Shown: piece by piece, positions 45,136 through 55,405 of the stretch
Layout of the letters: every line of letters begins with the position of its first letter
How positions within the stretch are numbered: position 1 is the stretch's first letter
Origin: Ancylobacter polymorphus
GTDB lineage: Bacteria > Pseudomonadota > Alphaproteobacteria > Rhizobiales > Xanthobacteraceae
NCBI RefSeq assembly: GCF_030813495.1
Contig: NZ_JAUSUI010000001.1
Location: 1-64,000, forward strand
Reading direction: 5' to 3'
DNA length: 64,000 bases
Notes under the pieces: model-generated
Seen by the model: the letters and a program-made list of their open reading frames with translations, nothing else
Database searches by the model: none
Told to the model about the DNA's origin: nothing
Program-made: the position numbers and the translations under genes

Positions 45136-47464
45136 GTCGCTTGCCGAAGCGCTTGGGTCCGTGCGGACGTTCGGTGCTGCGGGCCTGACGCCCGCGGCCG
45201 CCGGGGCGGCGCCGGTCGGGCGCTACGTAATTCCCCTCAGATAGTAGTTCGAAGCGCAGCGCGCCAGCCACGGGCGCGGCTTCCACGAGCTTCACTTCGA
45301 CGCGGTCGCCGAGCCGGTGCATCTCGCCGCTGCGCTCGCCCACCAGCGCGTGGCGCGCTTCGTCATAGCGGTAATAATCCTGCCCCAGCGTCACGGCGGG
45401 AATGAAGCCGTCGGCCCCGGTGTCGTCGAGGGCGACGAAAAGCCCGGCCTTGGTGACGCCGGAGATGCGGGCGCGGAAGGTGGCGCCGATCTGCACCGCC
45501 ATGTGGTGGGCGATCAGCCGGTCGATGGTCTCGCGCTCGGCCGCCATGGCCCGGCGCTCGCTGGCGGAAATGCGGGCGGCGATCTCCGCCAGTTGCTCGG
45601 GCGTCGTCGTCTCCGGCAGCCCGTCGGCGCCGAAACCCAGCCCCCGCACCAGCGCCCGGTGCACGATCAGGTCGGCATAGCGGCGGATGGGCGAAGTGAA
45701 ATGCGCGTAGCGGCGCAGATGCAGGCCGAAATGGCCGTAATTCTCATTGGCGTATTCCGCCTGTGCCTGACTGCGCAGGATCACCTGATTGACCAGCGGC
45801 GCCATTTCCGTGCCCTCGACCCGGGCGAGGATGTCGTTGAACTGGGCGGGGCGCACGCTCTCGGTCTTCGGCAGCTTGATGTCGAGCGTCTGCAGGAATT
45901 CGCGCAGCGCCGACAACTTCTCCAGCGAGGGCTGGTCATGGACGCGGTAGATGAGCGGGATACGCTTTTCTTCCAGCGTCTCGGCGGCGGCGACATTGGC
46001 GAGGATCATGAATTCCTCGATCAGCCGGTGCGCGTCGAGCCGCTCCGGCACCACCACCTTGTCGACGGTGCCGTCGGGCTTCAGCAGGATCTTGCGCTCG
46101 GGCAGATCGAGATCGAGCGGGGCGCGGGCATCGCGCGCCTTCTTCACCGCGCCATAGGCGGCCCAGAGCGGGCGCAGGACGCCGTCGAGCAGCGGATCGG
46201 TGACATCGTCCACCCGCCCGTCGATCGCCGCCTGCGCCTGCGCGTAAGCGAGCTTGGCGGCGGAGCGCATCATGACGCGGTGGAAGCTGTGGCGCTTCTT
46301 GCGGCCATTGGCGCCCACCACCATGCGCACGGCCAGTGCCGGCCGGTCTTCCAGCGGGCGCAGCGAGCACAGATCGTTGGAGATGCGCTCGGGCAGCATC
46401 GGCACCACCCGGTCGGGGAAATACACCGAATTGCCGCGCGCCAGCGCTTCGCGGTCCAGCGCCGAATTCGGCCGCACATAGGCGGCGACATCGGCGATGG
46501 CGACGGTGAGGATGAAGCCGCCCTCATTGTCGGGATCGAGGTCCGGCGTCGCATGCACCGCGTCGTCATGATCCTTGGCGTCGGGCGGATCGATGGTGAC
46601 CAGCGGCAGATCGCGCCAGTCCTCGCGCCCGCGCAGGGAAGCCGGCATGGCCTCTTCCGCTTCCGCCAGCGCCTCGCGGCGGAAGACGCTGGGAATGCCA
46701 TGGGCGTGGATGGCGATGAGGCTGATCGCCTTCTCCGTCGCCACCGAGCCAAGGCGCTCCTTCACCTTGGCGGTGGGCAGGCCATAGGCGTGATGGCGGA
46801 TGATCTCGACCGAGACCAGATCGCCCTCCTGCGCCTCGCCGGTGAAGTCCGGCGGGATGGCGAGTTCGCGCCCCATATTGCGCTTGTCGATGGGGGTGAG
46901 CCGCCCGCCGCCGGTCTGTATGTCGCGGCGGAAAATGCCGAGCGTGAGCGCGCGGGCCTTCTCGATCACTTTGAGCACGGTGCCGTTATGGCGGATGCGC
47001 CCGTCGGCCTCCGGAATCTCCTCGGTCTTCAACAGCACCCGGTCGCCGACCGTCGGGGCCGGGCCGGCGAGCCGGCCGCGCCGGGCGAGACGCACGAGAA
47101 TGCGCGGCGCTTCCCCGTTCTCCTCCTCGTCCCAGTCCACCGGCGTGGCGATGAGTTCGCCGTCCTCGTCGCGCTCCACCACTTCCGACAGCACGACGGC
47201 GGGCAGGGCGCCGGGCAGATGCAGCTTGCGCCGCTTGCGCCCGATCAGGCCCTCGTCTGCCAGCTCGCGCAGCAGCTCCTTCAGCGCGATGCGGTCGCTG
47301 CCGTCGAGGCCGAAAGCGCGCGAAATCTCCCGCTTGCCGACATCCCCGCCCTGCGAGGCGATGAAGGCGATCAATTCCTCGCGACCGGGCAGACCCTTGG
47401 TCAGGCCGGCGGGAAGGGCAGGGCGGGCGGGCTTGCGGCCCTTCGGCTTGATAGGTTTACGCAC
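45131..47464 (-). CDS. rnr: Ribonuclease R
   Basis: 777 residues of the RNase II/R family of 3'-5' exoribonucleases. The order is N-terminal helix-turn-helix-like domain (GREELIAFIASQGGDVGKREI), two cold-shock domains, the RNB catalytic domain with the acidic cluster LVTIDPPDAKDHDDAVHA, and a C-terminal S1 domain (FRARISGVTKAGLFVALDD) with a basic tail. It degrades structured RNA and quality-control targets. Initiation at GTG 47464 on the - strand. The DHA2 pump gene is divergent on the + strand. Confidence 0.95.
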   Translation of the reverse strand: MRKPIKPKGRKPARPALPAGLTKGLPGREELIAFIASQGGDVGKREISRAFGLDGSDRIALKELLRELADEGLIGRKRRKLHLPGALPAVVLSEVVERDEDGELIATPVDWDEEENGEAPRILVRLARRGRLAGPAPTVGDRVLLKTEEIPEADGRIRHNGTVLKVIEKARALTLGIFRRDIQTGGGRLTPIDKRNMGRELAIPPDFTGEAQEGDLVSVEIIRHHAYGLPTAKVKERLGSVATEKAISLIAIHAHGIPSVFRREALAEAEEAMPASLRGREDWRDLPLVTIDPPDAKDHDDAVHATPDLDPDNEGGFILTVAIADVAAYVRPNSALDREALARGNSVYFPDRVVPMLPERISNDLCSLRPLEDRPALAVRMVVGANGRKKRHSFHRVMMRSAAKLAYAQAQAAIDGRVDDVTDPLLDGVLRPLWAAYGAVKKARDARAPLDLDLPERKILLKPDGTVDKVVVPERLDAHRLIEEFMILANVAAAETLEEKRIPLIYRVHDQPSLEKLSALREFLQTLDIKLPKTESVRPAQFNDILARVEGTEMAPLVNQVILRSQAQAEYANENYGHFGLHLRRYAHFTSPIRRYADLIVHRALVRGLGFGADGLPETTTPEQLAEIAARISASERRAMAAERETIDRLIAHHMAVQIGATFRARISGVTKAGLFVALDDTGADGFIPAVTLGQDYYRYDEARHALVGERSGEMHRLGDRVEVKLVEAAPVAGALRFELLSEGNYVAPDRRRPGGRGRQARSTERPHGPKRFGKRR

Positions 47465-47635
47465 GATTCACCGCGTTTGGAGGGCTGTGCTGACGCTATC
47501 GCCTCCGGCGCGCCACGTCGACCGGGCGAGGAAGCTGACGTTAGGGCAGTGTCGGCCGTTCGCTTGCATTTGACCGCCAACAGGCGGAATTTGCCGCGCT
47601 TTCGCGGCGCGTTGGCGCCGAGTTGGATTCGTATC

Positions 47636-49114
47636 ATGGATGCCCGCACGCCGGAGGCGACCGACGCGTCGCTGTCCCATAGCGAGATTCGCGTCATCGT
47701 CACCGGGGTGATGGTGGCGATGTTCCTCAGCGCGCTCGACCAGACCATCATCGCCACCGCCCTGCCGACCATTGGCGGCAGTTTCGGCGATCTGGAAAAC
47801 CTGACCTGGGTGGTGACCGCCTATCTGCTCACCGGCACGGCGATCACGCCGCTGGTGGGCAAGTTCGCCGATATTCACGGGCCGCGCCCGGTGCTGCTGG
47901 CTTCCATCGGCACCTTCCTCATCGGCTCGGTGCTGTGCGCGACGGCCCAGAACATGCCATGGCTGATCGTGGCGCGCGCCGTGCAGGGGCTGGGCGGCGG
48001 CGGGCTGATCGCGCTGGCGCAGACCATTATCGGCCTGCTTATCGCCCCGCGTGAACGCGGCCGCTACCAGGGCTATTTCGCCATCGTCTTCATCACGTCC
48101 AGCATTGCCGGGCCGATCCTCGGCGGCTTCTTCGCCGAGCATCTGCACTGGTCGCTGATTTTCTGGATCAATGTGCCGCTCGGCCTCATCGCGGCGCTGA
48201 TGAGCGACCGCTCGCTGCGGCGGCTGCCGGCGCACCATCACCCGCACCGGCTCGATATTCTCGGCGCCTTCCTCATGTGCGCCGGCACGGTGGCGCTGCT
48301 GATGGCGCTGAGCTGGGGCGGCACCGAATTCCGCTGGGTCTCGCTGCCCATTCTCGGCCTGCTGGCGCTGGCGGTGCTGCTGTGGGTCGGCTTCGCCTTG
48401 AGGGTCGCCACGGCGACCGAGCCGCTGGTGCCGATTGCTGTGCTGTCCAACAAGGTGGTGCGCACGGGCGTGCCCGCCGCCGCCTTCGCCATGGGCACGC
48501 TGGTGGGCCTGTCCATCCAGATGCCGCTCTATCTCGAAGGGGTGATGGGGCTCACCGCCTCGGAATCCGGGCTGGCGCTGATACCGCTCATGGCGGGCGT
48601 GGTGGTGGGGGCGACCGGCGCCGGGCGGGTAATGGGCCACATCGCCCATTACAAGCGCCTGCCGATCCTCGGCCTGCTCGCCAGCATCGCCGCGCTCGCC
48701 GCGCTGGCGCTGTGGCCGCTCGGCCTGCCGATCGCGGTGGTCGGGGCGGCCATGGGGATTGCCGGCATGGGGCTCGGCACCGTGCTGCCGGTGACCACGG
48801 TGGCGGTGCAGAACGCCGTGCCGCTGCCGCAGATGGGCACGGCGACGGGGGTGGTGAACCTGTTCCGCTCGCTCGGCGCGGCGGTGCTCACCGCCGGCTT
48901 CGGCGCCATCGTCATCGGCCTGTCGGGCATCGAGAGCAGCGCCCTGCTGGAGCGGCTGCTCGAAGGGCGGGCGCAGGTGGCGCCGCTCGCCGGCGCCTTC
49001 CGCTGGGTGTTCGTGGCGGCGGCGGGCGCGCTGGGCGTGTCGCTGCTCGCCATGCTGGCGATGGAGGAGCGCCCGCTGCGCTCCGGCCATCCTCCCGCGC
49101 CGCTGCCGGAATAG
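47636..49114 (+). CDS. DHA2-family drug/efflux MFS transporter
   Basis: 492 residues with about fourteen hydrophobic helices. The N-terminal SALDQTIIATALPTIGGSFG (motif D1) and KFADIHGPRPVLL are characteristic of the EmrB/QacA 14-helix drug:proton antiporters. ATG 47636; an upstream same-frame extension is just non-coding rnr antisense. It lies on the opposite strand between rnr and topA, breaking a run of - strand housekeeping genes. It converges with topA (10-nt gap), and no EmrA-like partner is nearby. Confidence 0.88.
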   Translation: MDARTPEATDASLSHSEIRVIVTGVMVAMFLSALDQTIIATALPTIGGSFGDLENLTWVVTAYLLTGTAITPLVGKFADIHGPRPVLLASIGTFLIGSVLCATAQNMPWLIVARAVQGLGGGGLIALAQTIIGLLIAPRERGRYQGYFAIVFITSSIAGPILGGFFAEHLHWSLIFWINVPLGLIAALMSDRSLRRLPAHHHPHRLDILGAFLMCAGTVALLMALSWGGTEFRWVSLPILGLLALAVLLWVGFALRVATATEPLVPIAVLSNKVVRTGVPAAAFAMGTLVGLSIQMPLYLEGVMGLTASESGLALIPLMAGVVVGATGAGRVMGHIAHYKRLPILGLLASIAALAALALWPLGLPIAVVGAAMGIAGMGLGTVLPVTTVAVQNAVPLPQMGTATGVVNLFRSLGAAVLTAGFGAIVIGLSGIESSALLERLLEGRAQVAPLAGAFRWVFVAAAGALGVSLLAMLAMEERPLRSGHPPAPLPE

Positions 49115-49124
49115 GCGCCGGCGC

Positions 49125-51803
49125 TCAGCCGGCCGCCGTCTTCTTCGCCGCCGCCGCCTTTTTCGCCGGGGCCTTTTTCGCCGCCGGCTTCTTGGCCACC
49201 GGATTTTTGGCGGTGGCCGCCTTCTTGGCCGGCGCCTTCTCGGCCGCGGGCTTCGCCGCCGCGCGGCGCGCGGGCTTGGCGGGGGCGGAGCCGGCCTTGG
49301 CGGTGATGAGTTCCACCGCCTGTTCCAGCGTCACCGCTTCCGGGTCCATGTCCTTGGGCAGGGTGGCGTTCACCTTGCCATGGTTGACATAGGCGCCGAA
49401 GCGGCCCGGCCGCACGGTGATCGGCCCGCCGAGCGTGGGATGTTCGCCAAGCTCGCGCCCGCCGACCGCGCCGCGCCGGCCGGGGCCCTTGTTCTGCTTG
49501 TCGGCGATCAGCGCCACCGCGCGGTTGAGGCCGATGGCGAGGATGTCGTCGCCCGGCTCGATATTGGCGTAGGTCTTGCCGTGCTGGACATAGGGCCCGA
49601 ACCGCCCGATGCCGGCGAGGATGGGCTCGCCGCTCTCGGGATGAAGCCCGATCTCGCGCGGCAGGGACAGCAGCGCCAGCGCGGTGTCGAGATCGACATC
49701 GGCGGGCGCGAGGCCCTTGGGCAGGCTGGAGCGCTTGGGCTTCTCGCCGTCCTTGCCCTCGCCGAGCTGGAGATAGGTGCCGAAGCGCCCGGCGCGGATG
49801 GTCACTTCCAGCCCCGTCACCGGATCGGTGCCGAGCACGCGGGTGCCGTTGGCGTCACCGCCATTGGCCTCGTCCGCCCCCTGCGCCGCGAGCGGGCGGG
49901 TGTATTTGCACTCGGGATAGTTCGAGCAGCCGATGAAGGCGCCGAACTTGCCGACCTTCAGCGACAGCCGTCCGGTGCCGCAGGTCGGGCAGATGCGCGG
50001 GTCGGAGCCGTCTTCCTTGGGCGGGAAGATGTGCGCGGTGAGCATGCCGTCGAGCGCGGAGATGACATCGGAGACGCGCAGCTCCTTGGTCTCGCCGACG
50101 GCGGCCATGAAGTCGCGCCAGAAGTCGCGCAGCACGTCCTTCCACTGCAACTCGCCATTGGAGATGCGGTCGAGCTTCTCCTCGAGATCGGCGGTGAAGT
50201 CGTATTCGACATAGCGATCGAAGAAGCTCTCGAGGAAGGCGGTGACGAGCCGTCCCTTGTCCTCCGGCACCAGGCGGCGCTTGTCGAGCTTCACATATTC
50301 GCGGTCGCGCAGCACGGCGAGCACGGAGGCATAGGTGGAGGGGCGGCCGATGCCCAACTCTTCCATGCGCTTGACCAGCGACGCCTCGGAATAGCGCGGC
50401 GGCGGCTCGGTGAAGTGCTGGTCGGCCTTGATTCCCTTGCTGGCGAGCGCCTCGCCCGCCGCCATGGAGGGCAGGCGGCGGCTCTCCTCGTCGTCCTCGT
50501 CGTCGTCGCTGCCCTCGCGGTAGAGGGTGAGGAAGCCGTCGAACTTGATGACCGTGCCGGTGGCGCGCAGTTCCAGCGCCCGGCCGCCCGCTTTCGCGTC
50601 GATATCGACCGTGGTGCGCTCCAGCTCGGCCGATTCCATCTGGCTGGCGATGGTGCGCAGCCAGATCAGCTCATAGAGCTTGGCCTGATCGGGCTCCAGC
50701 TGGCGGATCACGTCCTTCGGCCGGCGCGACAGCTCGGTCGGGCGGATCGCCTCATGCGCTTCCTGCGCGTTCTTCGCCTTGGCGGAATATTTGCGCGGGA
50801 CGGCGGGCACGTAGCGTTCGCCATAGTCGCGGGCGATCACGGAGCGGGCGCCGGCGACCGCTTCCGGCGCCATGTCGACGCCGTCGGTCCGCATATAGGT
50901 GATGAGGCCGACGGTCTCGCCGCCGACATCCACGCCCTCATAGAGCCGCTGCGCGATGCGCATGGTGATGGCCGGCGCGAAGCCGAGCTTGCGGCTCGCC
51001 TCCTGCTGCAGCGTGGAGGTGGTGAAGGGCGGGGACGGGTTGCGGCGGGCCGGCTTGGCCTCGACCGAGCGCACCTTGAAGTCCGCCTTTTCCAGCGCGG
51101 CGCGGAAATCGGCCGCCTCGGCCTCGGTGCCGACATCGAGGCGGGTGATCTTCTTGCCATCGGCGCCGACGAGGCGGGCCTCGAAGGTCTCCTGCCGGGG
51201 CGTCGCCAGCTGGGCGGCGATGGACCAGTATTCGCGCTTGACGAAGGTTTCGATCTCGCGCTCGCGGTCGCAGACGAGGCGCAGCGCCACCGACTGCACG
51301 CGCCCGGCCGAGCGGGCGCCGGGCAGCTTGCGCCACAGCACCGGCGAGAGAGTGAAGCCGACGAGATAGTCGAGCGCGCGGCGGGCGAGATAGGCATCGA
51401 CCAGCGCGGCGTCGATGACGCGCGGATGCTGCATCGCCTCCAGCACCGCCTGCTTGGTGATGGCGTTGAAGACGACGCGCGAGACTGGCTGCGCCTTGAG
51501 CGCGCGCTTTTCCTTCAGCACTTCCAGCACGTGCCAGGAAATCGCCTCGCCTTCGCGATCCGGGTCGGTGGCGAGAATGAGGCCGTCCGCCTCCTTCACC
51601 GCGCGGGCGATATCGGACAGACGCTTCTGCGCCTTGGGATCGACATCCCAGAGCATGCGGAAATCATCGTCGGGATTGACCGAGCCATCCTTGGCCGGAA
51701 GGTCGCGTACGTGCCCATACGAGGCGAAAACCTCGTAGCCCGAGCCGAGATATTTGTTGATCGTCTTCGCCTTGGCAGGCGATTCGACGATGACGACCTG
51801 CAT
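49125..51803 (-). CDS. topA: DNA topoisomerase I
   Basis: 892 residues. The Toprim domain has VIVESPAKAKTINKYLG and DPDREGEAI, the catalytic Tyr303 is in GLITYMRTDG, and one zinc-finger repeat (CPTCGTGRLSLKVGKFGAFIGCSNYPEC) plus topoisomerase-C-terminal repeats follow (KFGPYVQHG-type). It relaxes negatively supercoiled DNA. The last ~55 residues are a Lys/Ala-rich tail. ATG 51803. dprA follows on the same strand after a small + strand gene. Confidence 0.95.
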   Translation of the reverse strand: MQVVIVESPAKAKTINKYLGSGYEVFASYGHVRDLPAKDGSVNPDDDFRMLWDVDPKAQKRLSDIARAVKEADGLILATDPDREGEAISWHVLEVLKEKRALKAQPVSRVVFNAITKQAVLEAMQHPRVIDAALVDAYLARRALDYLVGFTLSPVLWRKLPGARSAGRVQSVALRLVCDREREIETFVKREYWSIAAQLATPRQETFEARLVGADGKKITRLDVGTEAEAADFRAALEKADFKVRSVEAKPARRNPSPPFTTSTLQQEASRKLGFAPAITMRIAQRLYEGVDVGGETVGLITYMRTDGVDMAPEAVAGARSVIARDYGERYVPAVPRKYSAKAKNAQEAHEAIRPTELSRRPKDVIRQLEPDQAKLYELIWLRTIASQMESAELERTTVDIDAKAGGRALELRATGTVIKFDGFLTLYREGSDDDEDDEESRRLPSMAAGEALASKGIKADQHFTEPPPRYSEASLVKRMEELGIGRPSTYASVLAVLRDREYVKLDKRRLVPEDKGRLVTAFLESFFDRYVEYDFTADLEEKLDRISNGELQWKDVLRDFWRDFMAAVGETKELRVSDVISALDGMLTAHIFPPKEDGSDPRICPTCGTGRLSLKVGKFGAFIGCSNYPECKYTRPLAAQGADEANGGDANGTRVLGTDPVTGLEVTIRAGRFGTYLQLGEGKDGEKPKRSSLPKGLAPADVDLDTALALLSLPREIGLHPESGEPILAGIGRFGPYVQHGKTYANIEPGDDILAIGLNRAVALIADKQNKGPGRRGAVGGRELGEHPTLGGPITVRPGRFGAYVNHGKVNATLPKDMDPEAVTLEQAVELITAKAGSAPAKPARRAAAKPAAEKAPAKKAATAKNPVAKKPAAKKAPAKKAAAAKKTAAG

Positions 51804-52077
51804 GTGCGCGCCACGTCCTTTGAAGGGTCCAGCCCCGAGAGGCCGGGAAAATGGGGTAGAGGCCCCGGTGTGTCAAATGCCAAGCACGCGCCGTGCCGGA
51901 GATGGACGCGCGCGGCGAGGTTTGGCGACGGTTTCAGCCTGCCGGCCGCAGGCGTGCGGGGCTTTCGCGCCTTGCGCGGTAAGGTTGTGTAATATTCAAT
52001 AATGCACGCAATTGGCGTGACAAGTCCCGGCGCTGTGGTACGCTGTTCCGCGCTGCCATCAGCCACGGGCGCCCGAC

Positions 52078-52296
52078 GTGACCGACAATGATCCTGCGCA
52101 TAGGACGGTGAGGGAAGCGGCGGAGTACATCGCCGCCCTCACTCAGGAACTGGCGACGCTCGCCGCCCGCAACAAGCTGGACATGCTGGGCTATCTGCTT
52201 GAGATGGCCTGCGTGGAAGCCCGCGACATGGCCAACCGGGAGACCGAGACGCGCCGGGCCGGACGGCGGGGGGCACGTTCCGTCGAGGCGCCCTAA
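52078..52296 (+). CDS. Small conserved alphaproteobacterial protein, 72 residues
   Basis: GTG 52078 opens a 72-residue frame. It contains AAEYIAALTQELATLAARNKLDMLGYLLEMACVEARDMA, an amphipathic helical pattern that I recall as a small conserved protein between topA and dprA in rhizobia. The C-terminus is Arg/Gly-rich. The function is unknown. It is on the + strand between two - strand genes, with a weak RBS (CGGGCGCCCGAC). Confidence 0.6.
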   Translation: MTDNDPAHRTVREAAEYIAALTQELATLAARNKLDMLGYLLEMACVEARDMANRETETRRAGRRGARSVEAP

Positions 52297-52324
52297 GCCG
52301 GGTGGGTGCGGGCCTCCGCCGCGT

Positions 52325-53437
52325 TCAGAGCAGCAGCGAGACGCTGCCGTCGCGATGGCGCTCCAGCCGTCCCGCCAGCTCCAGTTCCAGCAGCAGGATC
52401 TGCACCTCGCTGACCCGGGCGCCCGACAGCGCCACGAGATCGTCCACCGCCAGCGGCGAGGGGCCGAGCAGATCCATGAGCCGCGACCTCGTGTCGTCGC
52501 TCGGCTCGGCCGCGTCCATGCCCGGCGTATCTTCCTCCATATCCAGCACGGGCGGCCGGTCGCGCAGCGCGGCGAGCGCTTCCAGCACGTCTTCCGCCCC
52601 GGTGACCAGCGCGGCGCCCTGCCGGATCAGCGCATTGGTGCCGCCGGCGCGCGGGTCGAGCGGCGAACCCGGCACGGCGAGCACCTCCCGCCCCTGTTCG
52701 GCGGCGAGGCGGGCGGTGATGAGCGAGCCGGAGCGCTCCGCCGCTTCCACCACGACCACGCCCAGCGACAGGCCGGACACCAGCCGGTTGCGGCGGGGAA
52801 AGTCGCGGGCGCGCGGCTCCCAGCCCATCGGCATTTCCGAGAGGATCGCGCCCTCTTCGGCGATGCGCGCCATCAGCGGCTCGTTCTCGCGCGGGTAGGG
52901 GCGGTCATGCCCGCCGGCGATGACGGCGATGGTGCCGGTGGCAAGGCTCGCCTCATGGGCGGCGGCGTCGATGCCGCGCGCCAGCCCCGAGGCGACGGCC
53001 CAGCCCGCGAGGCCGAGGCCGCGCGCCATGCGGGCCGTGATCATCCGGCCGGCGCCGGAGGCGTTGCGCGCCCCGACAATGGCGACAGTGGGCTGCGCCA
53101 GCACCTCCGACCGGCCGCGCAGGGCGAGGAGCGGCGGCGCATCCTCGATGGTGCGCAACAGGGCCGGGTATTCCGGCTCGCCCAGCGCAATGAAGCGCCC
53201 GCCCATCCGGGCCAGCGCCGCCATCTCGGCCTCGGCCTCGGCAATGGACGGCACGCGCGGGGCCAGCAGCCCGCCGCCGCGCCGCGCCAGAGCGGGCAGG
53301 GCGTCGAGAGCGGCGGCGGCGCCGCCGAAACGGTTGATGAGGCTGCGGAAGGCGCGGGGGCCGACATGCTCGGCGCGGATGAGGCGGAGCCAGTCGCGGC
53401 GCTGTTCGGGATCGAGATGAACGCCGCGCCCGCTCAC
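52325..53437 (-). CDS. dprA: DNA processing protein DprA
   Basis: 370 residues. The Rossmann-like DprA core shows [23 protein letters not shown] and [23 protein letters not shown], and RNRLVSGLS is a third signature. A C-terminal winged-helix domain (about 300-370, [27 protein letters not shown]) is present. DprA loads RecA on incoming single-stranded DNA during transformation. It sits three bases after plsY on the - strand, so both belong to one transcript. Confidence 0.93.
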   Translation of the reverse strand: MSGRGVHLDPEQRRDWLRLIRAEHVGPRAFRSLINRFGGAAAALDALPALARRGGGLLAPRVPSIAEAEAEMAALARMGGRFIALGEPEYPALLRTIEDAPPLLALRGRSEVLAQPTVAIVGARNASGAGRMITARMARGLGLAGWAVASGLARGIDAAAHEASLATGTIAVIAGGHDRPYPRENEPLMARIAEEGAILSEMPMGWEPRARDFPRRNRLVSGLSLGVVVVEAAERSGSLITARLAAEQGREVLAVPGSPLDPRAGGTNALIRQGAALVTGAEDVLEALAALRDRPPVLDMEEDTPGMDAAEPSDDTRSRLMDLLGPSPLAVDDLVALSGARVSEVQILLLELELAGRLERHRDGSVSLLL

Positions 53438-53440
53438 GCG

Positions 53441-54046
53441 CTACCCCTTCTTGCCGATCCGCCCTTCGGTGCCGTCGATGAGGCGGCTTATATTGGCCCG
53501 GTGCATGAACCACAGCAGCGCGGCGAGAAGGCTCAGCAGCACGCCGACGGGGGTCGAGGCGAGAAAATACGCCGACAGCGCGGTGGCGACGCTCGCCACC
53601 AGCGCAGCGAGCGAGGAATAGCGGGTGAGAAACGCCACGGCGAGCCAGACGGCGGCGAAGACCAGCGCCGCCGGCCAGGCCAGCGCCAGCGTGACGCCGA
53701 GAAAGGTGGCGACGCCCTTGCCGCCCTTGAACCCCAGCCAGACCGGGAAGAGATGGCCGAGAAAGGCGCCCAGCGCCGCCGCCAGCGCGGCCTCCGGGCC
53801 GAGCCACGCCAGTGCCAGCAGCACGGCCACGGTGCCTTTCAGCGCGTCGCCCAGCAGGGTCGCCGCCGCGAGCCCCTTGCGGCCGGTGCGCAGCACATTG
53901 GTGGCGCCGATATTGCCGGAGCCGATGCTGCGAATGTCCTGCGTGCCGGCCATCCGGGTGAGCAGGAGGCCGAACGGGATCGAGCCGAGGGCGTAACCCA
54001 GCAGCAATGCGGCGAGGCTCGACAGAGCGGGCAGGGACGGGTTCAT
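53441..54046 (-). CDS. plsY: Glycerol-3-phosphate acyltransferase PlsY
   Basis: 201 residues with about five membrane helices and the PlsY signatures [31 protein letters not shown] and [12 protein letters not shown], plus the third motif LVASVATA region. PlsY acylates glycerol-3-phosphate from acyl-phosphate, the first step of membrane phospholipid synthesis. ATG 54046. pyrX gene ends 63 nt upstream on the same strand; dprA follows three bases downstream. Confidence 0.93.
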   Translation of the reverse strand: MNPSLPALSSLAALLLGYALGSIPFGLLLTRMAGTQDIRSIGSGNIGATNVLRTGRKGLAAATLLGDALKGTVAVLLALAWLGPEAALAAALGAFLGHLFPVWLGFKGGKGVATFLGVTLALAWPAALVFAAVWLAVAFLTRYSSLAALVASVATALSAYFLASTPVGVLLSLLAALLWFMHRANISRLIDGTEGRIGKKG

Positions 54047-54109
54047 GCCTGCGACCTTACAGACTTCCGGGCGGTTGCACAGAGGGGCGCGGGCGCGCGG
54101 TGGCGCCCG

Positions 54110-55405
54110 TCACACATATTCATAGACGGTGCGGCCGGCGACCAGCGTGCGGACCACGCGGCCCTCGAAACGCGCCTCGTCGAAGGGCGTGTTGCGGCAG
54201 CGCGATTTGAGGGTCAGCGGGTCGAGAATCCAGGCGTCGTCCAGTGCGATGAGCGCGATATCCGCCCGCGCGCCGGGGCGCAGCGTGCCGGCGGGCAGGC
54301 CGAGGCGTTCCGCCGGCTTGGTCGACATGGCGCGGATCAGCGTCATCAGATCGAGCGCGCCCGAGGTGACGAGGCGCAGGCCGGCGGCGAGCATGGTTTC
54401 CAGCCCCACCGCGCCGAAGGCGGCCTCCGAGAAGGGCAGGCGCTTCACCTCCACATCCTGCGGGTTGTGGTCGGAGACGATGATGTCGATCAGCCCCTCG
54501 GCGACGCCCTGCACCAGCGCGAGGCGGTCGTCCTCGGCGCGCAGCGGCGGGGTGAGCTTGAAGAAGGTGCGGTAGCCGACCACGTCGCGCTCATTGAGCG
54601 TGAGGTGGTTGATGGAGGCCGAGGCGGTCACGTCGATGCCGGCGTCCTTGGCCCGGCGCAGCACCTCCAGCGAATCCGCGCAGGTGAGCGAGGCGGCGTG
54701 GTAGCGCCCGCCGGTGATGGCGGCGAGGCGCACATCGCGCTCGAACACGATGGTCTCCGCCGCCTTGGAGAGGCCGGCGAGGCCGAGGCGCGAGGCGAGT
54801 TCGCCTTCATTCATAACGCCTTCGCCGGCGAGGCTCGCATCCTGGGTGTGGTGGACGATCAGCGCGCCGAAGTCACGGCCATAGGTCAGCGCGCGGCGCA
54901 GCACCTGCGCCGAGCCGATGGAGCGGGTGCCGTCGGTGAAGGCCACCGCGCCGGCGGCGCCGAGCAGGCCGATCTCCGTCATCTCCCGCCCTTCCAGCCC
55001 CTTGGTGAGGGCGGCCATAGGGTGGACATGGACGATGGCGGTGTCGCGCGCCCGGCGCAGGATGAAGTCGACGATGGCGGGATCGTCGATGACAGGATCG
55101 GTGTCGGGCTGGCAGATGATGGTGGTGACGCCGCCCGCCGCCGCCGCCTGGCTGGCGGAGGCGAGCGTCTCGCGGTGCTCGGCGCCGGGCTCGCCGATGA
55201 AGGCGCGCATGTCGACAAGGCCCGGCACGGCGACGAGCCGGCGGCAGTCGACGATTTCCGTTTCCGGCGGCAGGCCGTCGGCAAGGTTCGGGGCGATGTC
55301 CTTGATGACGCCATCGGCGATGAGGATGTCGCCGCGCGTGTCGAGGTCGCGCGAGGGGTCGATCAGGCGCGCCTTGGCGAGCAGAATGGGGCGGGGCTCA
55401 TGCAT
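54110..55405 (-). CDS. pyrX: Dihydroorotase-like PyrX, catalytic histidines missing
   Basis: 431 residues with the dihydroorotase/amidohydrolase fold ([30 protein letters not shown]). The metal-binding HxH of active enzymes, expected in a DLHVHLREPG-type motif, is replaced by [10 protein letters not shown], so both histidines are gone. This fits the non-catalytic PyrC'/PyrX that supports aspartate carbamoyltransferase. It starts at ATG 55405 and overlaps pyrB by 8 nt, consistent with a coupled complex. The true dihydroorotase must lie elsewhere. Confidence 0.85.
   Translation of the reverse strand: MHEPRPILLAKARLIDPSRDLDTRGDILIADGVIKDIAPNLADGLPPETEIVDCRRLVAVPGLVDMRAFIGEPGAEHRETLASASQAAAAGGVTTIICQPDTDPVIDDPAIVDFILRRARDTAIVHVHPMAALTKGLEGREMTEIGLLGAAGAVAFTDGTRSIGSAQVLRRALTYGRDFGALIVHHTQDASLAGEGVMNEGELASRLGLAGLSKAAETIVFERDVRLAAITGGRYHAASLTCADSLEVLRRAKDAGIDVTASASINHLTLNERDVVGYRTFFKLTPPLRAEDDRLALVQGVAEGLIDIIVSDHNPQDVEVKRLPFSEAAFGAVGLETMLAAGLRLVTSGALDLMTLIRAMSTKPAERLGLPAGTLRPGARADIALIALDDAWILDPLTLKSRCRNTPFDEARFEGRVVRTLVAGRTVYEYV

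Noticed and set aside
45317-47635. Very long open frame on the + strand opposite rnr, joined to the DHA2 pump gene
   Set aside because: It is antisense to a clear RNase R gene. GC-rich third-position bias produces long antisense frames, and only the part from 47636 matches a known family.
49380-51992. 870-codon open frame opposite topA
   Set aside because: It is antisense to DNA topoisomerase I, with no family match.
52010-52070. Sigma-54-like -24/-12 element before the small gene at 52078
   Set aside because: TGGTACG is followed by the wrong -12 sequence (no GC at the required place), so the match is not convincing.
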